Origin: Cardinalis cardinalis
Lineage: Eukaryota; Chordata; Aves; Passeriformes; Cardinalidae
DNA: 64,000 bases
Direction: 5' to 3'
Assembly (NCBI GenBank): GCA_014549065.1
Contig: JACDOX010000034.1
Span: forward strand, 3,701,191 to 3,765,190
Positions 1-12,900 of this stretch are shown piece by piece. A program made the translations under genes and the position numbers. Numbering within the stretch: the first letter of the stretch is position 1; each line of letters starts with the position of its first letter. Below the pieces are notes generated by a model, which saw nothing but the letters and a program-made list of their open reading frames with translations, had not been told where the DNA came from and did not search any database.

Positions 1-1284
1 ACACAGCAAGAGAAGATTATGTAGAGAAGTGCATTAAAAAAGTAAAAGACTTTTCTGATGTTTCTTATGGTTTAGNCACTTATTGTATCTCCAAAGAGAG
101 CATATGCATGCATTTTCATTTGAAATTTTACCATTCAAAATAACTATTAGTCAAAAGATATTCACTGTGTTGCTCTCTCATACTGTTTGAAATCAGCATT
201 CAATTCACAGTTTAGTATGTAATCATCATAGAATGTGATACAAAAACAGTGCAGAAGTAAATATTTATGATGGTTTTGAAGGTTAGGAAGTTCTTCAGAC
301 ATTCAGACAAGAATCCAAACTGTTTCTGTGCCCTTAACTGAAAATATTCAGCAAAATCCTGAATCTGCTATCTCTGTCTCTGAAAATAGCAGCAGCATCA
401 CTATATTTTTAGATAGAATTCTTGGCAGAATATTATTCTAAGAAAGATGGGATTAAATACACAGAGTGTAAGTTATATTCGCTAAGGTTCATTTGAGGTC
501 ATGGTCATGGTCACAAAGGCATTCTGTTCCCCAGAACAAAAAAAAAAACCAGAACTAAAACCTCTACTAGTGCTTTACTTGTCAAAGATATAAAGGTTTA
601 ATCTTAGTTTTTGAAGAAAAAGTTCTTACAGCTATCTTTTCAACAACAGAAGGGTAGTTTAAGAAAACAGAAATCCAGGAAAATAGTTTCCACAATGGAA
701 CCACCATTGTGCCCTGTTCTGCATAAACAGGACTTCTGTGGGAAATGACGACTTTATAGCTTCACTTGCCCCAAGGTGATCGGTCACCTGGCAGAACAAT
801 CTCTGTATAAATATGATCTCTGATTCAGTGTTGCATGAAGTCAGTGGCCATGCCATACTTTGGATTGTCTGTTGACTTCCTTATCTGGTGTGTTGAAGTG
901 TTCCAAGTTCAAATTGTAAGTTTGGTTTAGAGCTTTCAGTTTGCAAGGTGGAAAGTAAAACAGCAACTCAGAAAATCCAAGCTAATAAACACTGTAAACA
1001 GTGAAGTAGTGGGTATGTAAAATAGAAAGTCAACATTCCTTTAAATTTATAGCTTGCTTCATACACACCAATAATTTTTAAGCTTTCATAATATCAGGCA
1101 ATTTACAAATACTCGTTCAAAATTTACTATTTGTGGTTTGCATCTAAGTATATTATTCAGATTAGATGCTATAATGTACAATTTTAGAGTTGCCTCTGAA
1201 GCAGTTTATGATCCTACAGTCTGAACAGTTTATTGGTTTATGCTTCTTAACATCTTGTTTTCATCATACTCAGATGACAATGTC
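1..1284. other. Unique AT-rich non-coding sequence
   Basis: No gene, RNA or repeat family is recognised here. The longest open frame (65 codons, minus strand, 659-856) is of chance length and resembles no family I know. The only local pattern is three abutting nuclear-receptor-like half-sites at 496-513, described under findings. Confidence 0.6.
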
Positions 1285-2018
1285 CCGTTCCTTACCCAGT
1301 TATTGGCTGAGATGAGGAGAGGAGTGAAAATGAAGAGGCTGTGAAAAAATCATCATGTGTGGAGTTTGCTAAAGTCATGACATTTGTTTATAGCAAGCAT
1401 GAAATCATGGACTTGAAGGTCTCAAAGGGAGTGAATAGGGCTGGAGCAGAGCACTGACCCTGGACTTCAGGCAAACACTTTGGATCGATCAGGGAGCTGT
1501 TAAGTGTCATCCCATGGGAAGCAGATCAGAGGAGAGGATTTGCTCAGGAAAGCTGGCAGTTCTTTCAGGACAAACTGCATCTGAGAGCAAGAATGATCCA
1601 TTCCAATACTCAGGAAAACAAATAGATAAATCAGCAAACTGGTGTGGCTAAACTGGGAGTTGGTGGTGGAACAGCACAAGGAAGGGACAAGCAGATTACA
1701 AAGGAGGACTTTAGAAACACTTCCCAGATATACAAGAATGCAATCCACAAAGCTAATGCTCTGCTGGAGGAGATTTTCAAAGGCNAGAGAAAGAGCAACC
1801 AGCTGATCTNATTTTAGTAGGAAAAGGCCAGTTAGGTGGGGCTGTGGCTGTGACTGAATGTTTGATTTGGTGACAGTGAACACAGATTAGTTTGAGGTAG
1901 TCAATGCCTTCTCTGCCTCAGCCATCACCACAAAGTCTCACAGGCCTCTGCTTCTTGAAAGGGCTCAAGAAGGAGGATACAGACTGGCTGTGGCNGAGTA
2001 AAGGGTTGCTTGGGCGAA
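1285..2018 (+). mobile_element. CR1 LINE, decayed ORF2 5' part (host of nested copy)
   Basis: This is the upstream part of a long plus-strand chicken-repeat-1 (CR1) non-LTR retrotransposon. The stretch around 1460-1570 follows the CR1 ORF2 linker between endonuclease and reverse transcriptase: 'ctggacttcagg', then 'actttgg', 'cccatggga' and 'aggaaagctggcagtt'. The block 1895-1945 ('gaggtagtcaatgccttctc', then 'tgcctcag') matches the CR1 segment just before the RT domain. All frames carry stops and indels, so it is dead. It is broken at about 2018 by a CR1 in the opposite orientation and resumes at 2354. Its 5' edge is uncertain by about 100 bp. The family call is recognition of the consensus by eye; the subfamily cannot be named. 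Confidence 0.75.
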
Positions 2019-2353
2019 ATTACAGAATGGCTGTGGCTGGAACATAATGCTGAACTTGGCCTTGCACAACATCCCTACTCAAGGCAGAGTCACCTACGCT
2101 GGGTTGCTCAGAACTGCATCCAGTCANGTTTTCCAAATCTCCAAGAATAGATATTCCACAACGTATCTGGACAACCTGTTCCAGTGTTTGACCAATCTCA
2201 CCCTCCCCAAAAAAAGGGGTTTTTATTTACATTTAAAGGACATTTCTGGTATTTTGGTTTGTGCCTGCTGTCTCTTACACTGTCACAGAACTTCACCAAG
2301 AAGAACCTGGTTCCATCTCCTTTACTTCCTCCCACCAGGTATTTAACAAAACC
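2019..2353 (-). mobile_element. CR1 LINE 3' end, minus strand, nested in older CR1
   Basis: Read on the minus strand this is the CR1 terminal region. In plus orientation it runs 'attacagaatggctg' (3' tail side), 'ctactcaaggcagagtcacc', 'gacaacctgttccagtg', 'tttgtgcctgctgtctctta' and 'ccaggtattta'. These follow in the fixed order of the reverse-complemented CR1 3' end, though with many substitutions and small indels. About 335 bp is present, typical of the 5'-truncated copies that CR1 leaves. It lies inside a plus-strand CR1 whose matches run up to it on the left and resume on the right, so it is the later insertion. The host appears to lack roughly 350 bp of its own sequence at the junction, by my estimate from the consensus order. 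Confidence 0.8.
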
Positions 2354-3655
2354 ACAGAATGAATCCTCGTAGAGTACATCTCTGTGAGCATGAAGGTGAA
2401 GGTGTTCAGAAATGGACAGAAGTGATTTATCAAGTTCAAATCATGCCTGACCAAGCTGTTTGCCTTTTGCAGTAAAACAGAGACCCTTATCACCTTTCAT
2501 AATAAAATGAGTGGATTTGTGGGCAAGGAAAGAGCACTAGACATAACTTAGCTTGACTTCAGCAATATTTTCTACACTATATTCCACAGTAAGCTTTGGT
2601 CTCTGGGTAAAGAAGAATGGATGGACAAGAAAATGAATAAAGACACAGCTGAATGTTTGGAGGGCAGTAGTTGCACACCTTACCTGGAGGTCAGTAACAA
2701 GGGAAATAGCACAGGAGTCTGTCCTGGGACCTGCCTTGTTTAACACACTTATTAATGAGCTAGAGGCACTTACAGACTCTTTGTTCATCCTGTTTGCTGT
2801 TGACTCCAAACAACGGGGTGGGGGCAGCTCCCATACTTAACCACAAGGCTGCCATCCAGCAACTGAGTGACTGGGGGAACGGTGCAGTGGGAACCTTACG
2901 AACTTAAGCAAGAACAAAAGCAAAATTATGTGTCTAGGGCAGGTGAACCCCTCCAAGCGACACAGGCTGGGGATCAACTGTTTGGGAAGCAAGCTTGTGG
3001 GAAAGGCCCTGGGCTTCTTGGGGACGGTAAGCTGGACATTGGCCAGAAGTGTGCCCCAGAAGCAGAAACAGCCAAAGGCATCTTGGGCTGCATGAGCAGG
3101 AACACGGCTAGTGATTATTTCCTCTGCTCAACACTCACTGCAGCATGCCTGCGTGCTATATCCAGCTGTCAGCTCACAGTACAAGGAACACATCAGGGAA
3201 TTGGAGACTGTTCAGCAGAAACCACCACTGTGGTTTGAGCTGGAGAATTTGCGCTGTGGGGAGAAATTGGGTGAGCTAGATATGCTCACCTTGGAGCAAA
3301 AATAACTTTGAGAGTACCTAACAGCAGCTGCAGTGCCTGCAAAGAATTCACACATGAGGCAGAGTTGGGCTCAACATATTGGTAGAAGGGTAAGAGACAA
3401 GAAACATGAATGGAAACTAGAGAGAGTCACAATGGATATGAGGAGAGTTATTTTCCCATTAACATAGTCAGGCAGTGGCATAGGTTGCCTGAGGAGGCTG
3501 TGCAGTTTCTGTCCTTGGANGTTTCCAATCCTTGAACAGATGAAGACATGAGCAGCCTGGTCTGACCTCAGAGCTGCCCCTGCTGTGAGCTGAAGGTTGA
3601 ACCAGGGAACTCCTGAGGTCCCTCCCAGTCTGACTGATGTTCTGATCCTCTGATT
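2354..3655 (+). mobile_element. CR1 LINE, decayed RT C-terminus and 3' end
   Basis: This continues the host CR1 after the nested copy. CR1 RT landmarks occur in order: 'catgcctgaccaagctg' near 2441 (CR1 'CLTNL' region), then one frame from 2727 reading GPALFNTLINELEA, followed in frame at 2793 by FAVDSKQ. The latter aligns with the family's FADDTKL catalytic box with the first Asp changed to Val, so the enzyme could not work. Farther on are 'ctggggatcaactg' (2968), 'aggcatcttgggctgcatga' (3077) and a 3' end with 'ggtccctcccagtctgactg' near 3618. The octamer tail is worn to 'gttctgatcctctgattt'. Frames are interrupted repeatedly. CR1 inserts without a proper target-site duplication, and none is seen. 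Confidence 0.85.
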
Positions 3656-6600
3656 TGTGACAAACAAAAGTTTCTTGTCATTTGACAGAATGAGTCAAAT
3701 TCAGTTATGGGAATAATTGCTTCATGACTTCATCTGTGGCTTTCAGACGTTTTTCCTGTTAGAGTCATTAGAGTTTCTGACTTGTTTTTCTTGTTTTACA
3801 GTCATCCAGAGATCAAAACAGACTCAGAAAATCACTACAGAATACATAAATAATAACTTTCTACGCTGCAATAACTCATTGTGTGGCAAAGACACTTTCA
3901 AGAGGGTACACTACTTGACTCTGTTCTTTGCTCTGCTGAACATGTTCGCTAGATCCTGAGCATGGAAGCTCTGACAGCATAATTTAGAGTTCTACTTATT
4001 TTGTTAGGCATTTCATTATTTCATTCATGCATTTGCGTTAATTTGGTTTGACTTGATTCCTGGCAGACTGATGTATCACNGTTGCCATTTATACTAAAGG
4101 TGGCAGTCTATCTTCTTCTTTCCATGTGACTTTATTACTCAGTACAGCAGAATTTGACTAGTCACTGAAAAGAGGTACAATTAGTTCACATAGAAATAAG
4201 TAAAATCACAAATAAATAATGTCAATGGAAAAAAAAAATTCCTGTATTTTAAACAGCAAAACTTCAAGCAGTCTTAGGAAAATACATATGGATCATGTCA
4301 CAAGGTAGAATGTGAGCAGTGTCCTACTAAAGCCTTGCTTCTCATACACCAACACAGTAATGTTTTGTTCATTGTTGCCTTTCAAAGATGAAACAGATGA
4401 AAATAGTACAAGAGTACATTTATGTAACACCATATCTTCTAAACATTGTCAACTTGATCTCCGAAATTCTGAGCTTTAATACTGACACGCACATGCGGAT
4501 TGTGGGCACAGTGATTCATCGGTGCAAGAATGAAGAATGAATCATCCCAAAATGATCATGGAGGAGGTGGATATGGTGGTACAGGAGGGCACACCAGAGG
4601 CAGCATGCTGCACTACCTGAAAACATGTGCAGGAATGATTCCTCTCAGATTAAGTCTCTCTTGGAGTATTAAAATTAGAGCAATGTGATTTCTCTATAAA
4701 TCTATAAACCATGTAGAAAAGTATATTCTACAAATAATAGCAAATCTTTGGTCCAGAAAAGGCATCTAGGAATGTTCTTACATTTCAACTTTCTCAGTTG
4801 ATTTTGGCTGTAAATAAGAGTGTAAGTGTGGGAANATCACCTGTGATGTCTAGCAGTCTTACCTTGCACCATGAATCATGAATGCTGTCATCTAACTGCC
4901 CTCTGTTGTAACTAATAATGACCTTATAGCATCATATCCAGAGAAACGTGATGAATAAATAATTTTCAGCTGTACATTTTTCTTCCTTACATTTGTCAAG
5001 CCCTAGAAAGAAACAGTAATATAAACAGTGTGGTCTCATGACCTGCTGTTAGTATGCGTTCATTTAACCTGATTGCCTGTAATACTGCATATCTGCTTCT
5101 TATTTGGACTTTATCTATACTCTGTAAAAGTGCCTTATAACTGACAGANGTAGTAAATGACAGTGCATTTATCCCTCATCTATATTTCTCATTTCCACCA
5201 CTTTTGATGGTGCAGGCCAACTTTTGTAGCATACAATTAAGATACAGATACAATATTAATACACAGTGATAAAATTGTACTTTGACTTAGAAACATTAAA
5301 ATTTCTTTTGNGAGTTTTTGTGGTATTTTAATTAAGTAGATTAAATACACTCTTTTATTATTTTTTCTGTGGCTTCCCATAATACTGGCATGAAATTCCT
5401 CAAATATACCCCACTCTTGAGGAGCTCTATATTACTTGCTCTAACAATACAAGAGAAAACAAAATCTGGTTCATTCTAGTTACAGTAAAGAGTCTCCCTA
5501 GAATAANATTTTGATGCTTTCAGAAAAAAATTCTTATTCTTTTTTATGACAGTCATTCATGAAATAAAATGCCAGTATTGGGCAACCAGGAATTTACATT
5601 CCTTGTGGAGACAGCTGTGCCCATCATTGATCCTGACAATTGTTCTGGAGTGAGATGTGAAACAGAAAGTGTTTCAGGAAATGTAATATCTTACATTAGA
5701 TGATACCTTGCCCTAATAGTCAGCCCCATGTTATTTGGGCAACAGGGAACACATTCAGTCCACTTTTAATCTGTGACCATAGTCCAAACAAGTAAGAACA
5801 ACTAAAAGGTATCTGCAATAGCATTTCATACAAAGGCCTGAAGCAGCAACTGAAGACTTTACATAAATTTTCTCACTGTAAGTGAGGGGTAAAAGCATCT
5901 CAGGAAGGCAATTGATAAATTAATGGATAAGATTTGTTGTTTTGGTGGAATTCTTTTAATTATTTTTATTTTTTACAAGCTGTATTTATATTTTTACAAA
6001 TTGTAACAGACTAAAGCTCCATCTGAATCTCTTTTGGTCTGTTCATAGCCTCCATAGCGAGGTGTTTTCACTCCTCTAATCTTTAAGAACTGAACTACAG
6101 CAAAGAATATAGCAATCCAAAATATTTTCCAACAATTTTTTTTCCAGAAAATACTGTTTCACGTATGCAGAAATATTGTTTAAACTTCTCAAAAGCGGTG
6201 TGAAGGTGAGAAAGATATTCCAGTGTAGCTAAAAAGGCTAAGGCTTTGACAAGTGATGCTGAAGTCAAAGTCCCTACTCCGATCCTAACTTGCAATCAGG
6301 ACTTAAATTTCACAGTCCACTATATTAGAAAAGTACATGCAAGGCTTCTAAAATGAAGGTGTCTTCTGGTGTCTCTCCTTGTACAAGCTCAGTTTAATTC
6401 AGTCACAGAAACAAGCAATAGATTTTCAGAGCAATAGCTGAATTTTGTGGGCAGCAGTAACATTGAATAGTGAAAGCATCTGAAAGAGTCCATTCAGCCC
6501 AGCCTGAGAGCAGCTTCACAGGGCTTGACCTCGGCTTGGTGACTGCTCATCTGCCTCATCCTGTTCCACTTATGACAGACATGGTTCTCTTGGGGTATCC

Positions 6601-8707
6601 TACACATACCTCACAGCAGATCAGTAAAGAAAATAAGGATTCAGGATTTAAAAAGATTTAAACAGTCTCTCATCTAGATGTTCATGGTCTTTAAGTTTTG
6701 TTTCTTACCTCAGTGGGGGGATCCAAGACATAAAGAAACATTAATATGGGAAATGTGGCAAATAAATTCACCTTGAGACAAATAAATGTAAAAGAACAGA
6801 GGTTATCCTAATAAGGGTACTTTAAAGGAAATTGCTTGTTTATTTTAATTGCAGGTATCCGGCTCTTTGTTCTCTCTATTAAAGGGCAACCTCAGTTGGT
6901 ATAGGGAGAAGGGCATGGGGGAATCAAGGGAAATGAAATGCTCATCTGAGTCATGCATGAACTTTGTCTTTCAGAATCAGTAAGACATTTTTATCTAATC
7001 TCTCAGATACTTTAAAGGGCTTACAAAAACATTGCTTACATACTCAGAGCTTTAAAGAAGCTTGCATTAGTTAGAAACCTCATACATTATTTAGTCTGTG
7101 AATGCTATTTATAATAGTACAGCTATCATCACATTTATAGAGCTTTCCAGCCATGAATATGTGATATACTATCTCTCTGCCCAAGTACAATGGCTAGATA
7201 AATGAGGCCCAAACCAGTGAAAACACAGTGCCACCAAGAAAGTTCGGTATTGTGAAATCAGTGACAAATTGCCTGTTCACTAGATTTCTCTGGGACAAGG
7301 ATTTCAACTAGAAGTATCATCACGGATCAAAAATCCATCAAGTACCAATTGAAAATGCACATTAATCATTTCCATTTGTGAGAGAAATAATTTCTGATCC
7401 ATTCGTTTGGGCATTTCTGCAACATACTAAAATTAATAANGTGCAGTGTTTCAGAAAGGCAGTAAAACAGACCCAAAGAGCTTAGTCTGAATCTGATAAT
7501 TTTAAGGACAACTTATTCATCCTACTCCTTGCTACATAATAACAGCATGGCTAGACAGTCATTCCTTCTCTCTTTTCCCATCTGCATGGCTGCTGTATTT
7601 ACCCTGTGAAGGGCCAGACTGTTGAATACACACAGATTAGGTTAAATAGTGAGAAAATTGTTCCAGTGATTATACGGATTCTCAGATGTCACAATTATTC
7701 CAAAGATTTAACAGCTGCTACATGTTTACCAGTTACAGCTACAGACTGGTCAGTGGAAATAAAGACTGTAGATTTTTTTTTAAATTGTGGTACATTGCAC
7801 TGACCTAAAAAGCCAATCAGAAGCNTTAGCTAAAGTACTGAAGAAAAGAATTGAAGAAAGATCTTATTCTCAAACTTGACATTCAAATCGAGTGTTTGGA
7901 AAAAAATCAAAACATTAATATAGGACTCANCAATTGGGTTTGAAGCAAACCTTATTTTCAGAAATGCCCTTTCTTAGCTGTGGAGTCAAAAATCAATNAT
8001 TAGAAGTTGGGCTGATCCAGAGAAACACAGCTGTTACTGTTAAGTTGCTGGCCTGCTACTTTTTTTCTCCCTGCTGCATTGGTTTCAAGTTACTTTGTTC
8101 ATCTTATGATCATCCTCTAATTTTTATTTTTTTTGACATAATTTTGAGTATCTCTAGGTTTTGGTCAGTCAGCTTAATTTTCCCACGTGTNAAACTGTCA
8201 GGAGCATTTTACTGTGGCCGGACAAATTAAAGACAGCCCTGTTTGCTCTGAGCAAGGTATATATTAGAGTCCCTTTAAAAAAAAACGGTGGGTAGATTGT
8301 TTCAAGGGAGAGAAATTCCCTAGAAATGGGCAGCTGAGATTTCAGTGTAGCAAATGCTTTAGGTACAGTTATTTCTGTACTGAGATTTTCAAGAAAGTTA
8401 AACAAAGTGCATTTCCACGCTACACCCAAGAGCCAAGAGGAGAGCATATACACCCTGAAACTCTGTGATTCCTTCAGGCTTTCCCAGGTGGAGGGTGCTG
8501 CATTAGCCAATGCCACTATAGCTGGCACAATTTAAGGAGCTGCAGCCTGCCTCATTTCTGCTGCCTTGTCTGACCTTCCCAGAGACCACAGCAGATGNAG
8601 CTGCTGCATGGTGCTTTGTGTTTCCACACCATTTTATTCTCTGCAAGCCTCAGCCTCAGATATGGGACCACATGAAGGGAGGGTGAGGTCACTTGTCTGT
8701 ATTTACT
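3656..8707. other. Unique AT-rich non-coding sequence
   Basis: About 5 kb with no recognised gene or repeat family. Open frames stay below 120 codons and several are broken by Ns. Composition is AT-rich until about 8.4 kb, where GC rises for roughly 400 bp without an accompanying reading frame or known repeat. Confidence 0.55.
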
Positions 8708-8726
8708 CCTGTAGTGGCACTACAGG
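8708..8726. repeat. 19-bp palindrome with single central base
   Basis: The text 'cctgtagtggcactacagg' has two perfect 9-bp arms around one central G. With a one-base bulge the pairing extends to about 11 bp ('ctcctgtagtg' against 'cactacagggag'). No repeat family or known binding site is assigned. It sits in a locally GC-richer stretch at 8.4-8.9 kb. Confidence 0.7.
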
Positions 8727-9594
8727 GAGCCCTCTGGCTGAAGACAGCNCTTGCAGGTTGTTCTGCTCTGTGGCATGGAGTGAGTGGGATGGGGTGGGTG
8801 TGGGACCTTACACTGTCTTTTGAGCTGATTCTACAACAGAGGTTCAATGTTGTGCATTTCCTTGCTTTCCTGTCAGCCTTCCAAAGCACTCATTGCTTAT
8901 GTACCATTTATCTTTCATATTTTGGTTTCAGTGATNCCCAGGCTTCCAGGACAGCTATCCAACTGTTCCTAATACAGGTGATGGACTCTATTCACTCCTA
9001 AAATATGGTCAGACAAATCATACCCNGTGACTCTTTCAATTTGTTTCCAAGGTTGCATATTTATAGCTTGTTACTTTTATATCTAGTTTAGGAGCTTCAT
9101 TTCAAACATTTTCTCAGAACAGAAATTCTTCATAGGCAAATGCTATATGAGAAGTATATATAGGGCAGCTAGTTCTTTCCCATGCTTTTAGCCAAAAGAC
9201 AGTTTGTTCAGATATGATTTGGTAGGCTAGTTCCTCCATAAGCTCACTTTAATATATCTTGAACCAGTAGAAAATATATTACTATATCATATTTTAATTA
9301 GCACAAATAATTGTTCATTTAATTGGCAATCTCATCAGCAAAGAGCCTTTAATAAGAAGATGTAGGCAGTTTCAAGCTTGCGTGCTCTTCCACAGTAAAA
9401 TTCTCAAGGGCTATTTTCAATTAAATATTCTGTTAACTATCACAAGGCTTTCTGAATCAACTGATTTCACTTTGCCATTCCAAGGTTAGATGTAGCCTGT
9501 GCTTTTCCCCACCATTTTGGCTTCCTGTAAAAGGTATAACAGGGGAGTAAATTACTCAATCAAATAAGTTTAATAGATTTTGAAATTAAAGGGA
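8727..9594. other. Unique non-coding sequence
   Basis: No gene or repeat recognised. The fragment 'aatctcatcagcaaagag' near 9326 faintly resembles an antisense CR1 RT box but lacks flanking support. Confidence 0.5.
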
Positions 9595-9990
9595 ACATTA
9601 TGATCTTTAATAGCCTGACTCCCTAAATACCACAGACTGAAAAAACTCTCCCAGCAATTCCTGCATTCAACATAAAATATCTGTTTAAATTTTAGCACAT
9701 CCATGAGATATTTATCCAGTCTCAATGTAAAATCTTCTAGAGAGGTAAAATCTAACACATCNCTAGAGATGTTCTATTCAGTAAATTACCCTGAAGTTTA
9801 AACCATGTGCCAGACAGATTTCATCAGTTTCTCATACCACATTTAATGCTAAGCAGAGATATTGAGTCACTTGTTACTTGTAGATCATCAGCAGATCACT
9901 TCTTAATCCCTTTTTGAATGTATTACATGCACTGATCATCCTATTTCCCATACTATAAAAATGTTTTTCAGATAGACATAATTAATTAAG
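9595..9990 (-). mobile_element. Ancient CR1-L-like LINE 3' region
   Basis: Read in plus orientation, this resembles the reverse complement of the old amniote CR1 lineage abundant in turtles and crocodiles. Matches occur in order: 'cagcaattcctgcattca', 'agatatttatccagtctcaa', 'ttctattcagtaaattaccc' and 'gttacttgtagatcatcagc', the last followed by 'agatcacttcttaatccctt'. These correspond to the conserved 3'-terminal ORF2/UTR text. Divergence is high, implying insertion well before modern bird radiations. No open frame survives. The assignment is from memory of consensus text, and the edges are uncertain by about 50 bp. Confidence 0.6.
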
Positions 9991-12900
9991 TTTTTCTCTG
10001 AGACTTTTCCACTTTTTTTTTTATTTTGGACATCAAGATGGGACCCAGATAATGTATGCAGAGGTGAAATTTTCTATCTACTTCATCTTAATACTATGCA
10101 ACTTGTATTTCAGAGATAACACTTTCTTTCCTAATTATAACAATATACTGACAGTTTCCCAAAGGATACCTATCAGTGCAACTAAGATCTCAGTACTGTC
10201 ATCAGATTCCACTGTCAACAGTGATGGTTCTTAGACACATGGAGCTCTACTTACTTCCGTTAATTAATGTTTTTTTCAATGGAGATCACCTCATGAATTG
10301 ATCCAGACCACTATGTTAAAGCAGACATGCATTAAAATTTCTTACCAGTCTAGGAAGTCTAGACAAACTGTCATTGATTACACTGATTTTCTCCCATAAA
10401 TTTGTTAGAAATATTGAGCTACTATTAAAGAAAACTCAGATCTCTCTGTCGAGATTGTATATGAACTATGATGATGCATCGGCAAATTGCTTTTATTTTT
10501 GTATGTAGCTAGTTTTCATCTAGTTTTAATGATCTACTCTGATTTAGAGAAATTCTTATTTTAACAACCGTGATATTAAAGTAAAATATGTCGTCAATAT
10601 CTGCTATAATTTCTGAGGGTTTTTTTGGCATGCAAATTTTTTATATCATGGTTGTTTGGCAGAGTTAAATAAAAGTTACATAAACCCTTTTTGATTGTCA
10701 TTAGTTATTTCAGCATCCTTTTNTTTTTATATGAATGACTTCTATATTAAACAGTCAACTGGTCTCACTGGAGCTTTGCATGCCCTGTCTTTTCATGATT
10801 GGGCACCAGATTTCTAAAAAGTGTAAAAATNACTGATTTTGAACATAAGAGAAATCAACTGAATGTTCACTACAAATAGCAAGAAATAGTTTCCCTATAT
10901 TTGGGTAGTAACGGATTGCTTCTGAAAATTAATACATTAGAAAAAGTTGTGGTTTTTGACTTAAATTTGGAAAGAGGAAAAATAANTGCTTTTCCACAGC
11001 TTTAACAGCATTAGGCGTGTATGTGACCAATTGATTTATTACAAGTATTCAGCATTTTCACAAAAAACCTCTTTACTTTAGCCTATTTCCAGACAAAAAA
11101 ACAAGAGCAATATCATTACTAAGACCAGTTCTCCTGTGTGCATAACATCAATGCCAATGTAAGTAAAAAATTATTCATTCTTCATGCATAATTTGTAATA
11201 CCATTTTTTTCTTTCTATTTTTTCTTTGTGAAAGCTGGTTAACCACAAAAGCCAACGACCACTTTTAGTCACTTCACTGGCCATGTTAGCAGCTGTGATC
11301 ATTTGNTTGGAGATTTTTAACTGCTGCAGTTTCTCAAAAGGTGGTGGATTTCCTCAATTTTCTGTGTTGCAAAGTGTGCGTGTGTGTAGGTTTNTGTTTT
11401 GGAGAGGGAAATAACATAGTTCTTATGATAGCACCACTTTTCTTCCAACTAATATTGGGAGAATTCCTTCATGTCAAGTGATAGAGGATTCTGATACTTT
11501 TTTTTCTTTTTATTTATGAGTTCTGGCTAAGTTCAAGAATGAAGAAATCCTCTAGGTCACTAAGGACTGAAACAACGAAGTCCTACCCTAGTCTTTAGTC
11601 TTTTTTTTTTTTAGAAAACAGTCTTGCTTGAGAAAACTATAAACCATTAAGGCAACAAGGCAATTTCCTTCATCTTTGTAGTAATTTCTGCTTATTTTCA
11701 TACAAAGTGAGAAATTAGATCCATTTTTACTTACAAAATGTCACCATTTTGCAATATAAAATTTAAGAAAAACTTTCCCTTTAACTTTGCATTTTTTTCA
11801 CCCAAAACTTTTCTTATAGTTTTATTGAAATATTAAGAATACAGCATATGTGTCATTAGAAATTGTTTTAAACAGGTTCAACTACAGAATACAAACCCAC
11901 CATTTTTACTATTACTTCAAATATCAAAAGAATGTGATATTCAGAGTTGTCTATATTCAGAGCTTTCAATTTCAAAGCAATCCTTTTGGCACTCATCCTT
12001 ACTTAATTATTTCTTACTTGAGGAGAATGATTTTTTCTCCAGCTGAGGCAGCAGCTGCATCATATTGATGTAGTCCAAAAAAAAGGGCAAAAATTTAGTT
12101 ATTTTTGCTTGGACAGATGACTTGAGGAGACTCTATATAGAGAATTTCACATAAGTAACAATGTTNTCTCTTTGAGGCAAACCCATCTGCCACTGCAATT
12201 ACTAAGTTTCTTCCATACACTGAGTTTTCTTTTGATTTTGTACATTATATACTTGTGTTCCACTAATTATTCTTACTAAAAGCTGAAAAACACCCACAAA
12301 AAAATCTGCAAAACAAATCCAAAAATCCCATGTTGTACAGGTAAGGTATTTCATACTATCCAGTTTTCCCAGAACAATAGTTCAAATTTTTCTCAGGGGA
12401 GAAGGTAAATTGTGACTTAGACGCCATGGATTTAGTGCTAAAGTATGAAATTTTGAGCACAAAATATATTATTGACACCAGGAAATTGTTTGGTAAATTA
12501 CTTTGTGTTTGGTTTTGGGGTTGTTTTTTTTTTCCTTCTCCCCCAGTATTTCTTTGTGAAACATTAACTGTCAAGTCTGATGTTCTGTTTCCAGAGGCAA
12601 CAAAAAAACAACTGTAGTTGAAAAGCACAAAGCTCTGTAGGAGATTCTGATCATCATAGTGATTGCCACTTAATTTCAAGAGCCCTGAAGACTTAAGCTT
12701 TTNATTTTCTTTCACATATAATAGTTTAATAGTAAATAGTCATGCAATCTNTGTGAATATCAGGTAGGATTTTGAATCCCTGCTTCACTTTCCATGTCTT
12801 TGCTTTCAGAGGAGGCCAGGTTCTGGATACCTACACATTCAGCTACTGCCCTGAAAGGTAATGGACACAAAAAGTTTAACTTCCCAGCAGCACCTAATTT

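Noticed and set aside
9320..9345. 'ctcatcagcaaagag' resembling an antisense CR1 catalytic box
   Set aside because: No neighbouring RT blocks at the right spacing on either side.
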